The translations under genes and the position numbers were made by a program. Below are positions 31,919 through 44,024 of a DNA stretch of 58,003 nt, piece after piece; position 1 is the first letter of the stretch; every line of letters starts with the position of its first letter. The notes under the pieces are model-generated. The model saw only the letters and a program-made list of their open reading frames with translations. It did no database searches and had not been told where the DNA came from. Source of the stretch: Actinomortierella ambigua (lineage: Eukaryota > Mortierellomycota > Mortierellomycetes > Mortierellales > Mortierellaceae); NCBI GenBank assembly GCA_016098155.1, contig JAAAJB010000171.1, forward strand, positions 1-58,003. The letters are read 5' to 3'.

Positions 31919-34821
31919 ATGGCTACCGAGGCATCACCAAGTAAGGACGACGCTGCTGCAATGCCAAACAGAAGCAGAGGGGGGATAGAGAGACTACAGG
32001 GTGACAGTGCCTCTCCCCACAGGCACACTCCTCCCCCCTTTTTTTATTTTTTTTTTCTCGGCCTCCATCTCCTTACTACTTCCCTTGCTCTTTTCCGACG
32101 ACGACAACTCTAATATTCTATATTGTAAACTCCACACCTGGCTGGTCGCTCTCCTGCACCCAACGTTTTATTTAGGCACCAAGCTATTCACTCGTGCCGA
32201 GATTCTGAATGTGAATGCGTTGGCCGACGCCAAGAATGATGCCGACGCCCCATTCCTGATGATCATCGACAACAAGGTGTATGATGTCCGAGAGTTTGTT
32301 CCTGATCATCCCGGCGGAAGTGTCATCTTGACCCATGTCGGCAAAGACGGCACTGGTAAGTCTCTTTCCTTGTCCCTTTTTTTTTTTTCCTTTTAATAAC
32401 CAGGACTAGGCATATAGCATAGCAAAGAGGAGGGAGAATTGAGGAGGGCGGAGGGGGCATGAAGTGCTGCATGCTGTCGTGGCGTGATCCCCGTTCGACT
32501 ACTACGGCCCTATCCCTCTCTCACTCTTCTCGAGGGGGCGTAAGGAGGATGTCGTACAAGACAATCCTCTCTTGGAGTGCAGCAAGTCTGGGACATCGAT
32601 GGCCCAACGTGTGCAGTAGGCAGGCAGGGCAGGGTGTCGATGTGCCCTCGAGGTTGGTGGTGGTGGTGGCCATTCTTTATCCCCCTTGTCCCTCCCCCCC
32701 CCTTTTTTTTTTCTTTCTGTTCCTGCCGATCAGATACTGTTGGCATGTTATCGCTCCTGCCGTTGTCCCTCGCCCTCTCCCATTTAGGGCCGTTGGGTTT
32801 TGATTCCATTGGGGCAGAGTTTCAGTGATTTGTTTATGTTTTTTAGTCATCGCCTATTTGTTCGGTTGGTCTCTTTCATGCTGCTGCTGCTGTTCCTTAT
32901 CCTATCTTCCCCTCCCTCCTCTCAAAGTCGGAACGTGGGTCTTCCATGCAGAGCACGCACCCCTTACTCTCAGGGGAGGAGGAGGATCTGAACAAAAATA
33001 AGTCGTGGCGTGATGGGTAGAAGTAGGAGAATAGGGACGAAAAGAGGGAGAGGGAATCCTAATACTGGATAGTATTTTTTCCTGTTTCTTCCCTCCCTCC
33101 CCTCTCCAATCCCTCCCACTCCTTTCGCGGCGGTGGTACCTGTACAAAACTTTGGACGGGCATGGAAATCCAGAGTGTTTGTTCTCTGGATGCAATTGGA
33201 CCGCCTGGACAATAGAACTAAAACTTCATTCGGGCCTTGCGGACCCTTCTTGTCTCGGCAATATGAAGCCAAGTTTGAGCTGGGAGAGAGAGGACGGAGG
33301 GGGGAGTGGTGAGACGCACATGCCACGACGTTTCTTGTTTCCCGTCTCGGACAGGAGGAGTTATCTGGATGTTTTGAGAGCTCAAGGCAGCACACTAGAG
33401 GGAACATGCCTGAGAGCATTTTCCCACTTATTTTTTTTGTTATCTATTACTTTAACATTTTTTTGCACATGCACATGCACAGCACGCCCCTCTCCCCCTC
33501 CTGCTTTCAGAGATACTCAAGCACCTGAAAAAAAAAGCACATACGCATACACACACACACACACACACACGTACACGCACTAGGGATAAAGAGATTAACA
33601 CCAGACTATCGCTTGTTTTTTTTTCTCCCACCCACAAAAATAGACGTGTTTGAGACATTCCACCCCGAGTCGGCCTGGGAGTCGCTGGCCAACTTTTACG
33701 TGGGCGACATTGCCGAGGGGGATCGGGAGATCAAGAACGGCGATTTTGCAGCGGAGGTGCGCAAGCTGCGGGATCTGTTCCGTGAGCTGGGCTACTACGA
33801 TTCGTCCAAGGCGTACTACGCGTTCAAGGTGTCGTTCAACATGACGCTGTGGGCGCTGTCGGCGTACATTGTGGCGCGATGGGGTCAAGAGTCGACGCTG
33901 GCCAACATTGTCTCGGCGTCGATTCTGGGCGTCTTTTGGCAGCAGTGTGGATGGCTCGCGCACGATTTCCTGCACCACCAGGTCTTTCAAGATCGGTTCT
34001 GGGGCGATCTCTTTGGCGCGTTCCTCGGCGGTGTCTGCCAGGGCTTTTCGTCCTCGTGGTGGAAGGACAAGCACAACACGCATCATGCGGCACCGAACGT
34101 GCATGGTGAGGACCCCGACATTGACACGCACCCGCTGCTGACGTGGAGCGAGCACGCGCTCGAGATGTTTTCGGACGTGCCCGATGAGGAGCTGACGCAG
34201 CTGTGGAGCCGGTTCATGGTGCTGAACCAGACCTGGTTCTATTTCCCGATCCTGTCCTTTGCCCGTCTGTCGTGGTGCATCCAGTCGGTCCTGTTTGTCT
34301 TGCCCAGCGGCCAGGCCCACAAGCCCTCGGGCGCACGCGTGCCCATCTCGTTGGTCGAGCAGCTGTCGTTGGCGATGCACTGGACGTGGTACCTGGGCAC
34401 GATGTTCCTGTTCATCAAAAATCCTCTCAACATCTTTTTGTACTTTGTGGTCTCGCAGGCCGTGTGCGGCAACTTGCTTGCGCTCGTCTTTTCGCTCAAC
34501 CACAATGGCATGCCCGTCATCTCCAAGGAGGAGGCCGTCGAGATGGATTTCTTCACCAAGCAGATCATCACGGGCCGTGATGTCCACCCGAGCCTGTTTG
34601 CCAACTGGTTCACCGGTGGTTTGAACTACCAGATCGAGCACCACTTGTTCCCTTCGATGCCCCGTCACAACTTTCACAAGATCCAGCCCGCCGTCGCGTC
34701 TCTTTGCAAGAAGTATGGTGTCCGCTACCATACCACTGGCATGATCGACGGTACCATGGAGGTCTTTTCGCGCTTGAACGAGGTCTCCAGGGCTGCTGCC
34801 AAGCTTGGCAAGTCGACCTAA
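31919..34821 (+). CDS. Delta-6 fatty acid desaturase, cytochrome b5 fusion
   Basis: Front-end acyl desaturase of the ER that adds a delta-6 double bond to linoleic and alpha-linolenic acids, the committed step toward gamma-linolenic and arachidonic acids. Model: 31919..31940, 32176..32355, 33644..34821; 459 aa, about the size of the Mortierella alpina enzyme. The N-terminal cytochrome b5 domain carries the heme motif HPGG (52-55). Histidine boxes HDFLHH (174-179) and HNTHH (211-215) and the front-end-type third box QIEHH (397-401, Gln in place of the first His) are intact, with hydrophobic segments between. The first exon is 22 nt of coding sequence ending at GTAAGG. The last intron is 1,288 bp (GTAAGT to AAATAG) and falls inside the b5 domain right after KDGT. 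Similarity to Mortierella delta-6 desaturases is very close, which supports the activity. Confidence 0.97.
33549..33570. repeat. CA repeat in the large desaturase intron
   Basis: About eleven CA units, roughly 75 bp upstream of the intron's acceptor. Confidence 0.8.
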
Positions 34822-35687
34822 AAGAAGAATATGAAAAGAAGACAAAAAAAAAAAAAAAAAAACAGCGAAAGGGAGATTGCTCTCTTTTCTTGTTGTTTTT
34901 GGTTTGTTTTGTTTCTTTCCTTCATTCATCTTTTTCTCTTGCACAGCATTTCAACCTCTTTCGCATACATATAGCAGTTTGACATTTTTTCCCTTTAACC
35001 ATCTCGGATCAGTTTTTTTGATTCCGTGTTCCAAGATTACCTTTCTTTTCTTGCATACCAAAGGCATTTTCGCTGCCTTTAGCCCAATTCATATCAAACT
35101 ATGATAAAAAATGTTATCATCATCATCATCATCATCATCATCATATCTCACAATAATATGCAATGGAAAGCAATGCTGTCTATCCATACCTACTGCTCTC
35201 ATGATAATTCTCGTGGCCAGGGCTCCACTTGGGTGCGGGAGTTGGTCGTACTAGACTAAGGGGTGGGAGCACGCTCCAAGGGGGGAAAAAAATCCGTAGG
35301 ACAGATGTTTGTACTCTATAAAGGTGTCTCCTACAGTTGTGAGGGATTCGCCTGTGAAATCCATTCACAGTCAAAAATTGATAAAAGCAGCGCCAGACAT
35401 GTATACCAACAAATGTTGATAGGATAACTTTGTTACAGGATGAATCAATTCTTCTGCCAAACACTTTCCGTTGTCTTCCTTCTAGTTCTCATTTCCCCCC
35501 CCCTTGCAACAAAGGAATGGATGAAAGGAAGAAAAGGGAAAAGGGAACCCAATAGTACATTTTTATTTCTATTACATGAAAAATAAGAAAACCAACATGT
35601 TTTGTAAAAAACAACACGCACACACACACATACAAAGAGACGGAAAGGAGAGATAAAAAAAACGTGATATTTCTCTCTTCCTCTCCT
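34822..35687. other. Convergent 3' flank of desaturase and ferrochelatase genes
   Basis: A/T-rich region with an A run just after the desaturase stop, an ATC repeat at 35116-35144 and a short CA run. Open frames near 35180-35630 have no support. No gene called. Confidence 0.45.
35116..35144. repeat. ATC trinucleotide repeat
   Basis: Nine to ten uninterrupted ATC units between two convergent genes, in non-coding DNA. Confidence 0.85.
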
Positions 35688-37885
35688 TTATCCGCTCAAA
35701 GGCGTTTGGCTCTTGAAATGGTCGCGCATATCTTTACAGGTGTCGTTGGTGCATCCGGGGCATCGGACGGTAAACTGCTTCGAGACCGGCGAAGCGTCGG
35801 CGCCCTTCAGATGTGACTTTACAATGTCCGCCATCGCCTGTACAAAGACCGGGTCGGCATTCAGCGACTCTGCTCGCTTCAGTCCTGTGATACCGGCCTA
35901 AAAAAATACGAGTTGAAAGTGTGAGTGTGAGTACACAATTGAAGAGAAAAAAATTGCGGACGATATTTTTTTCCCTCCATTACTTTCATGTCATCCATCT
36001 CTCTCTCTTTCTCTGTTACCTTGTGTGCCTCCTCTCCATATTCTAGATCCAGCTCAAACAAGGTCTCAATATGATCACTGGTAAAGGCAATGGGGACGAG
36101 CAGCTGGTTATTATGACCCTTCGCGCCCAAGCCGAGAATGGCCTTGTCTGTCCGTGGCCCCATCCAGGGCTTGGGTCCGACCTGACTTTGCCAGACCAGA
36201 CGGTATGGGTTGCTGTAGCCGAGTTGCTGCATCACGCGGTCGACTGTGGCTGCGACCTCTGTTGTATAGGCATCGCCCTTGTAGATTGTTGACATGGGTA
36301 ACGAGTGAGCCGAAAACAGAATCACCACGTTGTCCCGTTCTTCGGCTGGGTACGAGGCCAGTGCTTTGTTGATGTGGTTCGCCACCGCCTAGTTTGTCCA
36401 GGAAGAGAATGAAAAGAAACGAAACAGAGAGAAAAAGAGAGAGAGAGAAAGAACAATTACATATGAGCTTCTTCTTCTTTTTTTTTTTCGTTATGGGTCC
36501 AGAAAATCAAAATAAAAGACATAAAAAAGAGCACGGTGAGTACCTGAACAAGTCCTTGGTGAGAATGCCACCGGTCAATGACACTCCACTTGATCTTGTT
36601 CTCTGGGTCTTGTTTCTTTAGATGGCGGTAGAGCTCATTCATGCTGGATCCTGTGGTGGTGCACGAGTACTGTGGATATTGCGTAAAGGCAATGGCTCGT
36701 TCAATGCCGTCGGCCTTCATCTGCTCCAGTGCCTCTGATGTCAAAGGCGCGGCATATCGGAATGCAATATAGTGCTTGTGTGGTGCTATGTTGGTCACGG
36801 TGAAAATACACGCGATTTAGCACCTTTTTTTTTTGTTCACCACAAAACCTGTCGCGAAATAAAAAAAAAGGAATCACTACTAAGATCTTACCAGTCTCTG
36901 GCGAGATTTGATCCAGAATTTTCTCCATCATGGTGCCCTGCTTGCGCGTCCAGCTGAGGATGGGTGAGCCACCGCCAATCTCCTGGTATTGCTCCTTGAT
37001 CTTGGGGGTGCGTGTCCTGGCAATGTACTGAGCCGCGTATTCTTGCAAGGGTAGCTTGATCAGGTCCCGATCCGAGAACAGCCGCAATAAAAAGTCTTGG
37101 ACGTGCTCCTGCTTTTCTGGTCCTCCCAAGTTCATTAGTAGAATAGCGGTCTTGCTATTTGAGAAAAAGAGAGAGTAACGTGTTTTAGTAGCCATCGACA
37201 TTCATGCAATGTGTCTCTGTTTTGTTTCTCCGGCCCCTGGGTGGAACCTCCACCCACCCCTCCCCTTTCTTTAGTCAATAAAAAAAATAGAGTGTAAGCA
37301 ATCAACGTACGGCTTGGTCCTGGAGGAATCCGACTTGTCGGTAGTGTCGCTAGGAGTGCTATAGCATCTTACAATCCTCGGTGCTGAAGACAGAAAAAGG
37401 TAAGAAAAGCTAACAAAAATAAATAACAAGGTGATGATCGGGGGGGGGGGGAGATCGGATGTGTGGTCGCAGCGATAGTTTCTTTTGAGTTGCGGTCTGC
37501 AATAGGGTCCCAGGGGAGGGGAGGAAGGGGGGTTCTGGTGGGTCTCGAGAGAGAGGCATGCGGTTCTTTGTCGTCCCTCTCCCTCAGTCGTTATCGTATC
37601 GTCTCTCCCACAGAGTGCAGCATAAAGAGTGCAGCATAAACCGGTCTGTCGGCGGTGAGGGAGAGGAGCGGGTTGCGATTCCGCCATGACCGGCTCTACG
37701 TTTTCTCCGAAGCAGCATGCGAGATCTGGTCAAACTCTGATTCGGACGTAGAATGCGCAGACGAAGAGAATGAGACGGAGGGGGGAAGCATCATTACCGG
37801 TTGAGGCAGTACAGGCAGCATGTGTTGAGGATGGAATGAGTGGTGCTGGTGTCCGGAGGGATCTGAGTGCACGCGTAGCAAACAT
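35688..37885 (-). CDS. HEM15: Ferrochelatase, mitochondrial, six exons
   Basis: Inserts ferrous iron into protoporphyrin IX, the last step of heme synthesis, on the matrix side of the inner mitochondrial membrane. Model: complement(35688..35897, 36020..36388, 36544..36785, 36892..37154, 37311..37383, 37798..37885), 414 aa. N-terminus [20 protein letters not shown] is a mitochondrial presequence. Core blocks: [88 protein letters not shown] (with the conserved SAHSLP active-site His) and [17 protein letters not shown]. The C-terminal exon has [17 protein letters not shown], the three-Cys cluster expected for a [2Fe-2S] ferrochelatase. Five GT-AG introns keep frame. The presequence exon is separated by a 414-bp intron. 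Confidence 0.95.
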
Positions 37886-38101
37886 TGTCGGATTTCCGAG
37901 CGAGTCGAGAAGAGTTGAACAGTTGGAAGTGTGAAGAAGAGAGTTGGTGTGATAGGGGAGGAACCAAAAAAAGACTTTTTGATCAGTCCTGTCAAAAGGT
38001 TCCATTATTTTCTCCTCTCTCAGATCTGCGCAGATGCGCGTTCTCGCTCAACTCTAATACCGGAAAGCAACCAACACCAACACCCCATACATCCCTCAGC
38101 C

Positions 38102-38151
38102 GAGAGAGAGAGAGAGGGAGAGAGAGAGAGGGAGAGAGAGAGAGGGAGAGA
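38102..38151. repeat. Interrupted GA microsatellite
   Basis: About 50 bp of GA with periodic GGGA interruptions, upstream of the ferrochelatase gene. Confidence 0.85.
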
Positions 38152-38304
38152 ACAAGGAGATGGAGCAACAATCTGAGGTTTGGGATCAACGAAAGAGGGC
38201 AGCTTCTCTTCCATGTCACCAACAACTGCAATCCAAATAGTAATGGATGAGCCATCCAATGCTTTACTGTATTCTGCCTCAGTGCTGTGGGATAAAGGAA
38301 TAGA

Positions 38305-38306
<2 letters not shown>

Positions 38307-38352
<46 letters not shown>
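38307..38352. repeat. Perfect AG microsatellite
   Basis: Twenty-three uninterrupted AG units. Confidence 0.9.
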
Positions 38353-38355
<3 letters not shown>

Positions 38356-39025
38356 ACCATCAGAGCATGAACAGACGCTCTCTGCACAATTGACTTCCAC
38401 GAAGCCAGCTTGAGTTTGTGGTTGCTGGCATGGATGGACGATGGAGGTGAGAGTGGTGGGAACGTATGACTATGTTGTTGTCGCAGTCCGTGCATGTCGC
38501 GTTGAACTCTCTACCAATCGAAAAACGTCTGTTTGGTCGGATACCCACACCCACACCCACTCGCGAACCCTCCCTCAAAGCTAACTAGCGTGTTCTGTGT
38601 ACGACAAGAGCATGGGCTGCGCGAATTCTGTCTCATGGCCAGGCTTGGGCTAAGGTGAATCTTGTTCCCGGTAGCGCTCAACCGCCGATTTTATCAAACG
38701 TGTATGTGGAATGAGGCAGTAGTACATGGGAAAGACTGTGGTCCTGCTGGCAACACAATCCAGGCCCTGTTAAACTAATCCTCCACTGCTATTGACCGCA
38801 GCGGGAGTATCGTCCACTGTGTGCGTCCTCTACAAACAGTAACGGTACTTCTCAGCACCAGATCTTTATCTATGTAGTAGGCCTCCTTCATGTTCGCGTG
38901 AAGATGTGTGTTGTAGAAATGGCCAAGGACAGACCCAGCACGATTTTTTTTTTCGCCGCAGCGGTTCCTGCTGCTTCAAACCCTCACCTTTCTTGATTTT
39001 ATTGTTTTTTCTCTTTCCATCTGTC

Positions 39026-41320
39026 TTACTCTTTCTTGCCCGACCCCCATGCCGACCAATCGCCAAACATGGCACTCCTGCCGACGGAAGTGCGTGTCTT
39101 GCTCTTGAGCAAGCCTCCCATGAACCCGACACCATCGACCACGGCGCCGCCGACGACATTCGAGACCGAGGCGACCGAGGCGACCGAGACCGGGCGGGAA
39201 GGTCGCTGGACCTGATACTGGGCATCGTCCATCTCGTGTTCATACTTGGAGCGAAGACGGGGGCCCGAGTCAGCCAAGGTGTCGTAGTAAGGGTTGGCAA
39301 AGCCGGCGCGGGCCTGTTTGAGATGGGCCAACATTTGTTCGTGGTAGGCAATCTGGGCATCGAGGAACGATGTCGTGGCCTGCTCAAAGTCTTGGACGCG
39401 CTCGTCGTGGGTACGGTCCATCTCGGCCAGCGTGATGTTGAAGACGGTGTCGCACCGCGATTTTACGGTCTCGGTGTCGACTTCTTCCATCGTCGGCTCC
39501 TTCTCGCACACCTCGACTAGTTTGCGGTGTGTGCCAGAGTGCATGTCCATCAGAGGCTAGGAACGTAGCACAAAAAAAAAAAATTAAAAAGAAAGGTTGC
39601 GAAAGAGACCAACGCGTGAGAAAGGATAGTGATATATGTCTATATAAGAATAGAAAGAGGGAAAAGACAAACGTTTCATTTCTTAAACAACAACAAACAT
39701 TCGACTTACCACGTTCGTTGCTGCTGGGGTGGCCTGCTCTTTGAGCATCTCGAGGTAGGGTAGACAGCCATCGGTCATATGTGCAGGGTGGAGCTCGGCA
39801 ATCAGCTGCATTGTTTCAGCCGTGGTCTGCAAGGCCTTTGTTAACTTTAAGCAGTCTATACATTGCATACCAGGTTTTTGAAAATGAATTAATCAATAAA
39901 AGGCGAACAAAGTCTAGCCCACTGTTGTCTCCAATGTAAATGTTCCCACCCAGCAGAAGCATTCTTTTACCTTTGCATCCTTCACGCCAGCACCAGGCTA
40001 GATCGTCATTCAGCGTGCGGTTCTCAGGACCGTCTTTGCTTGTCGAGATGAGTCGCAGCAAGGCTAGCCCAAGACGCTTGTAACGAGACATGTTATCTAA
40101 TCAGGAAAACACAGAGAACTCATCTTTTTTTAGTAATGGGGTTACCAACCATTGTGTCTTTTTTTTGTTGGTTAAACAACCCACAAGACAAATCGTCTCC
40201 TTACCTTGGACACCATCCTTGAAAGCTGTCGCAGAGTCGACTAACACAGGCATCAGTCGTTCCGTGCCTCGACAATGTGCACTGAATCGCTCGACCTCAT
40301 CCACATCTCTATTTGTGTATGAGAATAACCGAAACTTATTAGAGGATTTTTCTTGTGTATGTTGTCATAAATTTAGTAAAAAAAAAAACCATTATTTTTT
40401 AAAACTTACCCATCCTCGCCAACATTAAACTCTGGGTGGTAGACATGTTGGAAGAAGCTGGTGCCGACAATCTTGTCTGCATCAAAGCGTTTCTCGGCTC
40501 GCTTCCACTCATTATCATCGCTGCAACCCAAAAAGTGCGTCATCATATCCGAGTATCGGATAATCGGATGGCGCACCAGTCGGTTGAGGAATCGCTCCAG
40601 TGCTCTTCGTCGTTTCTCAATAAACTCTTCCGAGAAGCGTCCTATTTTTTTTTTTTTTAAAAAAAAAAAGAAATAAAAATTAGGGGACAAAATTTCAAGT
40701 TAGAGAAAATAGATTCTTTGCTTAAAATTTTGGAAGAGTCATGCACAATGGACAAAAATTACCTGAATACTGCTTCTCTGGAAGAACAGGGAGAATCAAC
40801 GCGCCAAACTTGTTCAGTAGACGCGTATAAAGCCACTCAAACTGACTGTATCGCCTCTCCACCGTCACAGACACGCCTTGCGTGAACTAGAAAAAGAGAG
40901 GAAGAGAGGCGGGGGGGGGGGAAGGGGAAAAAGAAAAAAAGTTGTCAGCCAAACGAGCACGACTTTCATATGAATAAAAAAACAAGCGCATTTCTTTTTT
41001 AGCTTGGTTGCAGTTGCCCCTCCCCTCCTCCCTCCTTACGGTCGAAGTCACCTGGAAGACAGTATACTCCTGCATGCCCACCATCTTGCGCCGCGTCACA
41101 GGATCATGGACACGCACGCGGAACAGCGGCACTTTTTCCTGCCACGAGGGCCCACTCTGGATATAATGCTTGTCCGACTCGGTCACTTCCTCGGCCTCTT
41201 CCTCATTGTCGTCGTTGCTGCTAGGGCTGGATTTAGTCAGAGTCCCACTACTACCATGGTCATTCAAGAGACTCTCCCGACGAGGGCTCTCGGGCGAGCC
41301 TGGGCTCTTCGGGTCCGTGC

Positions 41321-41354
<34 letters not shown>

Positions 41355-42220
41355 ATTGCTGTTGGTCAAGGAAGGATTATAGAACGAGGCATCCAGCGAA
41401 CGCGTGCCATAGAGTCCATTGTTGTTGTTGGACTGAGCGGCAGCAGTGCCACCGGTGAGAAGAAACTCTTCGACACCCGTGGTGACGAACCAACTAAAGC
41501 GGTTGAGTTGACGCTTGCCAAAGACACTGTTCCGCGGATTGGTGGCCGAGGTCAGGGTCGAATACGTGGTCGCCGTCGACCCATTGTGGGAGTGGCCTTG
41601 GATCTCTGGTGAGACTGAAAAGTCATGAATGTACTATTACACAAGACAGATGTTTTTTTTAAAAAAAAGGGGGAGAGTGATGAGCATGTAGTGGCGGGAG
41701 AGTGTGTGCATTGTTTGCTGACACGAGGAGGGGGAGAGGAGAGTTTCAACGGTCGTGATCAAAACCAGGAGGGTGGGGACAACAGAGTGATGCGCAGATA
41801 GGGGGGGGGGCGCGCGGGAGGAACGAGTGCTGAACACCATGTATGGTGTCAAGAAGGGAACAAAGAGCAGGATGTGTGAGAGAGTGGAGAGAGAGTGTGT
41901 GTGTGGGAAAGACGGGAACATACGGTGACATAGGATTCAGGGACAAGACCATGGGTGCCGTCCTTCTCGGCCAGGGACCAGCCATCAGCGATGCCGACTT
42001 TGATGACGGTCATGACATCGCCTGCTCGGAAGGACAGCTCGTTGTATTCTGTTTGGCCTTCAAAGTCGTACAGTCCTCGCACTTTCCATCCTGGGGGCTG
42101 TCCAGCCTTGCGAAACTCCCAAGGATGTTGCTTTGGCACGGCCGTGGTCGGGCTAGAGCTGGAGGACGTGTCTTCCTGCGCGGGCTCTTCCTGAATGCGT
42201 TGGGAGAGAACGCCCATCAT
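39026..42220 (-). CDS. SH3-PX-BAR sorting nexin (SNX9-like), eight exons
   Basis: Membrane-remodelling adaptor with the SNX9/18/33 architecture, which in animals binds phosphoinositides, bends membrane and recruits dynamin and actin regulators during endocytosis. Model: complement(39026..39556, 39710..39855, 39971..40096, 40205..40308, 40410..40641, 40763..40886, 41040..41633, 41924..42220), 717 aa. SH3 domain about 46-99 (VRGLYDFEGQTEYNELSFRA, GLVPESYV). Low-complexity linker with 12 consecutive Asn. PX domain: VRVHDPVTRRKMVGMQEYTV, ERRYSQFEWLYTRLLNKFGA, LPVLPEKQYSGRFSEEFIEK. BAR region: NEWKRAEKRFDADKIVGTSF through AEMDRTHDERVQDFEQATTS and FLDAQIAYHEQMLAHLKQA. All seven introns are GT-AG and in frame. 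The exon 2 acceptor is TGTAATAG; a closer CAG would put a stop in frame. Fungal PX-BAR proteins usually lack an SH3 domain. Confidence 0.93.
41323..41353. repeat. TTG repeat (poly-Asn codons on minus strand)
   Basis: Ten TTG units, read as AAC/AAT Asn codons in the linker between SH3 and PX of the SNX9-like gene. Confidence 0.85.
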
Positions 42221-42829
42221 CTTTTGAGGAAATGAAAAATGTTGACGAGGAAGGAAGGAAAAAGAGAGTAGCTCAAGCAGGAGGTGAAGGGAGGACGTAT
42301 GTTAGCGAGAACGAGAGAAGAAGGAGGAAGAAGCAATGTGAGTAAGAAGGGAAAAAAGAAAGAGAGGGTGACATTGAGAAAAAAAATGTAAAGATATGGG
42401 ATTTTGGGGGAGGAAAAGGGGCTTCCTCCCCTTCTCCAGTCGTGCCACAGATACACGCCATGGGTCACTTGGTCTCCTTTCTGTGTCCGCCTGATCCAAT
42501 TTCTCCTTCCCTCTCTTTTTCTCTTTCTATTTGACTATCTATCTTCGCGCGTGTGAGCTCGTTGCATAATAGGATGTTGCCATAGGCCGAGCCAAGACCA
42601 TGTCTCCACATGAAAAGAGAGAAGACAACTTGTAAAAAAGAGAGTTGGACTGGGTTGGCTGGTTGAGATGTAGTTTTTTTTTCTATTAAACAATGCTGCT
42701 ACGGAACAGTGAGAGCGGGTGTATGAAGGGTTGTCGTATGTTGCTGAATGTGAGGTGCTGAGAGGGATGGAGAAGGAAGAAAATAAGAGGTTGCCACCAA
42801 TAAATGTAAATTTTGACATTTAACTGTCT
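42221..42829. other. Sorting-nexin promoter and mL53 3' flank
   Basis: Purine-rich on the plus strand near 42240-42420 (a CT-rich leader for the minus-strand nexin gene), then unremarkable sequence. No gene supported. Confidence 0.45.
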
Positions 42830-43323
42830 TTAAGCCAAAGCATCCTCCTTCTCCTTCAACTTCCTTGCGTGACGGCCGACCTGACGCAGGACGTCGTTGA
42901 TACCCATGTCTGCAGTCTGAAGGTCCAGCGACTTGCCATCCTTGTACGTGACAGACAACACTGGGGGCTTGTCCACATCGGCATGGGTATGCGTGACAAT
43001 CTTCAGGGTAGGGTTGGCGCTGATGGCATCCGAGGTCACAATGCGAGACAGGAAAATCCTATTGTACATAAAGTAGTAGTTGTGGTGGGGAGACAAGGAT
43101 GGTGCGGGAAGGAGGAGAGGGGAAGGGGTTAATGGTGACATGCATTGCGATGGTTGTTTCTTCTTTGTGGGAGCAAGTGAGCGAGGAAAGGCGGAGGGAG
43201 GAGGGAGAGGATCGGATCTGATCAGACTCACTTTGAGGATTTGGATGCAGGGGAGAAGGGGGCCATTGTAACCTTGACATTTGTCAAGAAGCGGGTGAGG
43301 GAGGATGCCTGGATGGAGGACAT
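42830..43323 (-). CDS. Mitochondrial large-subunit ribosomal protein mL53 (Mrpl44-like)
   Basis: Small mitoribosomal protein with a thioredoxin-like fold (mL53; Mrpl44 in yeast). Model: complement(42830..43058, 43232..43323), 106 aa. Exon 1: MSSIQASSLTRFLTNVKVTM then APFSPASKSS, matching the conserved start (FLxxVxVxxxPF). Exon 2: KIFLSRIVTSDAISANPTLK, DKPPVLSVTYKDGKSLDLQ, and the C-terminal block RQVGRHARKLKEKEDA. The intron has a GTGAGT donor and an AATAG acceptor. It is head-to-head with the Mdm1-like gene across 701 bp. Confidence 0.92.
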
Positions 43324-44024
43324 TGTATGGAGACGGGTGAATGCGATGAGAGGGTGTTGGTGGTAGTGGTGGCAAATGTAATGGACGAAACGGAGATCAC
43401 AGCCGAAGCGGGGGGCGAGGGGGAAGGGACACTCTCTACACTGCGACGAAATGGCCCATGGGCACCTCAAAACGCAGTCCACAAGTCCTACTCAGCCACC
43501 CGTCACTGACTGATGGTGCCTGAGAAAGTGCGATAGCGATAGAGAGAGGGAGAGAGAGAGGGAAAAGAGCATGCCCCATGCACTCTCAATGCATCCTAGC
43601 CCACCCGCGCCTTCTCCTCTTTTCACAGATAAAGAGGGCGCTGGAAAACCAATGTTCCAAGGCGGTGGAAATATGGGACATATACCACATGCCTGACTTT
43701 ATGGAGTGACGAGGGAAAGAGGGTGTCCCTCCTCCACACACAAACGTCAACGTGAGCTCTTTTGTGTCCCACTTTCTCACCACTGGATTGACTCCATGAC
43801 AAAACAATCGCGTGTTGCCCCTCCCCCCCCCCTTTGGCCCTTTTTCTTGTTTCCCTCCACCTTCTTCCATAACATATTGCACAAAAGACATTCCTTTTCA
43901 TTCTTCCTCCTCTTCCAATCCAGCTTGGTGATGGCATGTCCCGCATGCTGCTCTTCCTGACCACACCACCCACACCTACACCCCTACCTTCTCCTTCTGC
44001 CGTTCCCCTTGGCGTACTCTAACC
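43324..44024. other. Divergent promoter between mL53 and the Mdm1-like gene
   Basis: About 0.7 kb shared upstream region. CT-rich sequence (about 43800-44020) precedes the Mdm1-like start. No TATA box is evident in either direction, and no gene is supported inside. Confidence 0.5.

Larger units (their letters stand above)
37886..39025. other. Ferrochelatase promoter and sorting-nexin 3' flank
   Basis: Contains two large GA/AG microsatellites (38102-38151 and 38307-38352). On the minus strand these are CT tracts 220 to 470 bp upstream of the ferrochelatase start. No gene is supported; open frames across them are Leu/Ser repeats. Confidence 0.5.

Noticed and set aside
37992..38495. Leu/Ser-repeat open frames across the GA microsatellites.
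   Set aside because: They are translations of a dinucleotide repeat, without ATG context or splice support.
41614..41633. Closer CAG acceptor (CTTTTCAG) for exon 2 of the sorting nexin.
   Set aside because: It puts a stop in frame about 20 codons on; the TAATAG acceptor 13 nt upstream keeps frame and gives a continuous protein.
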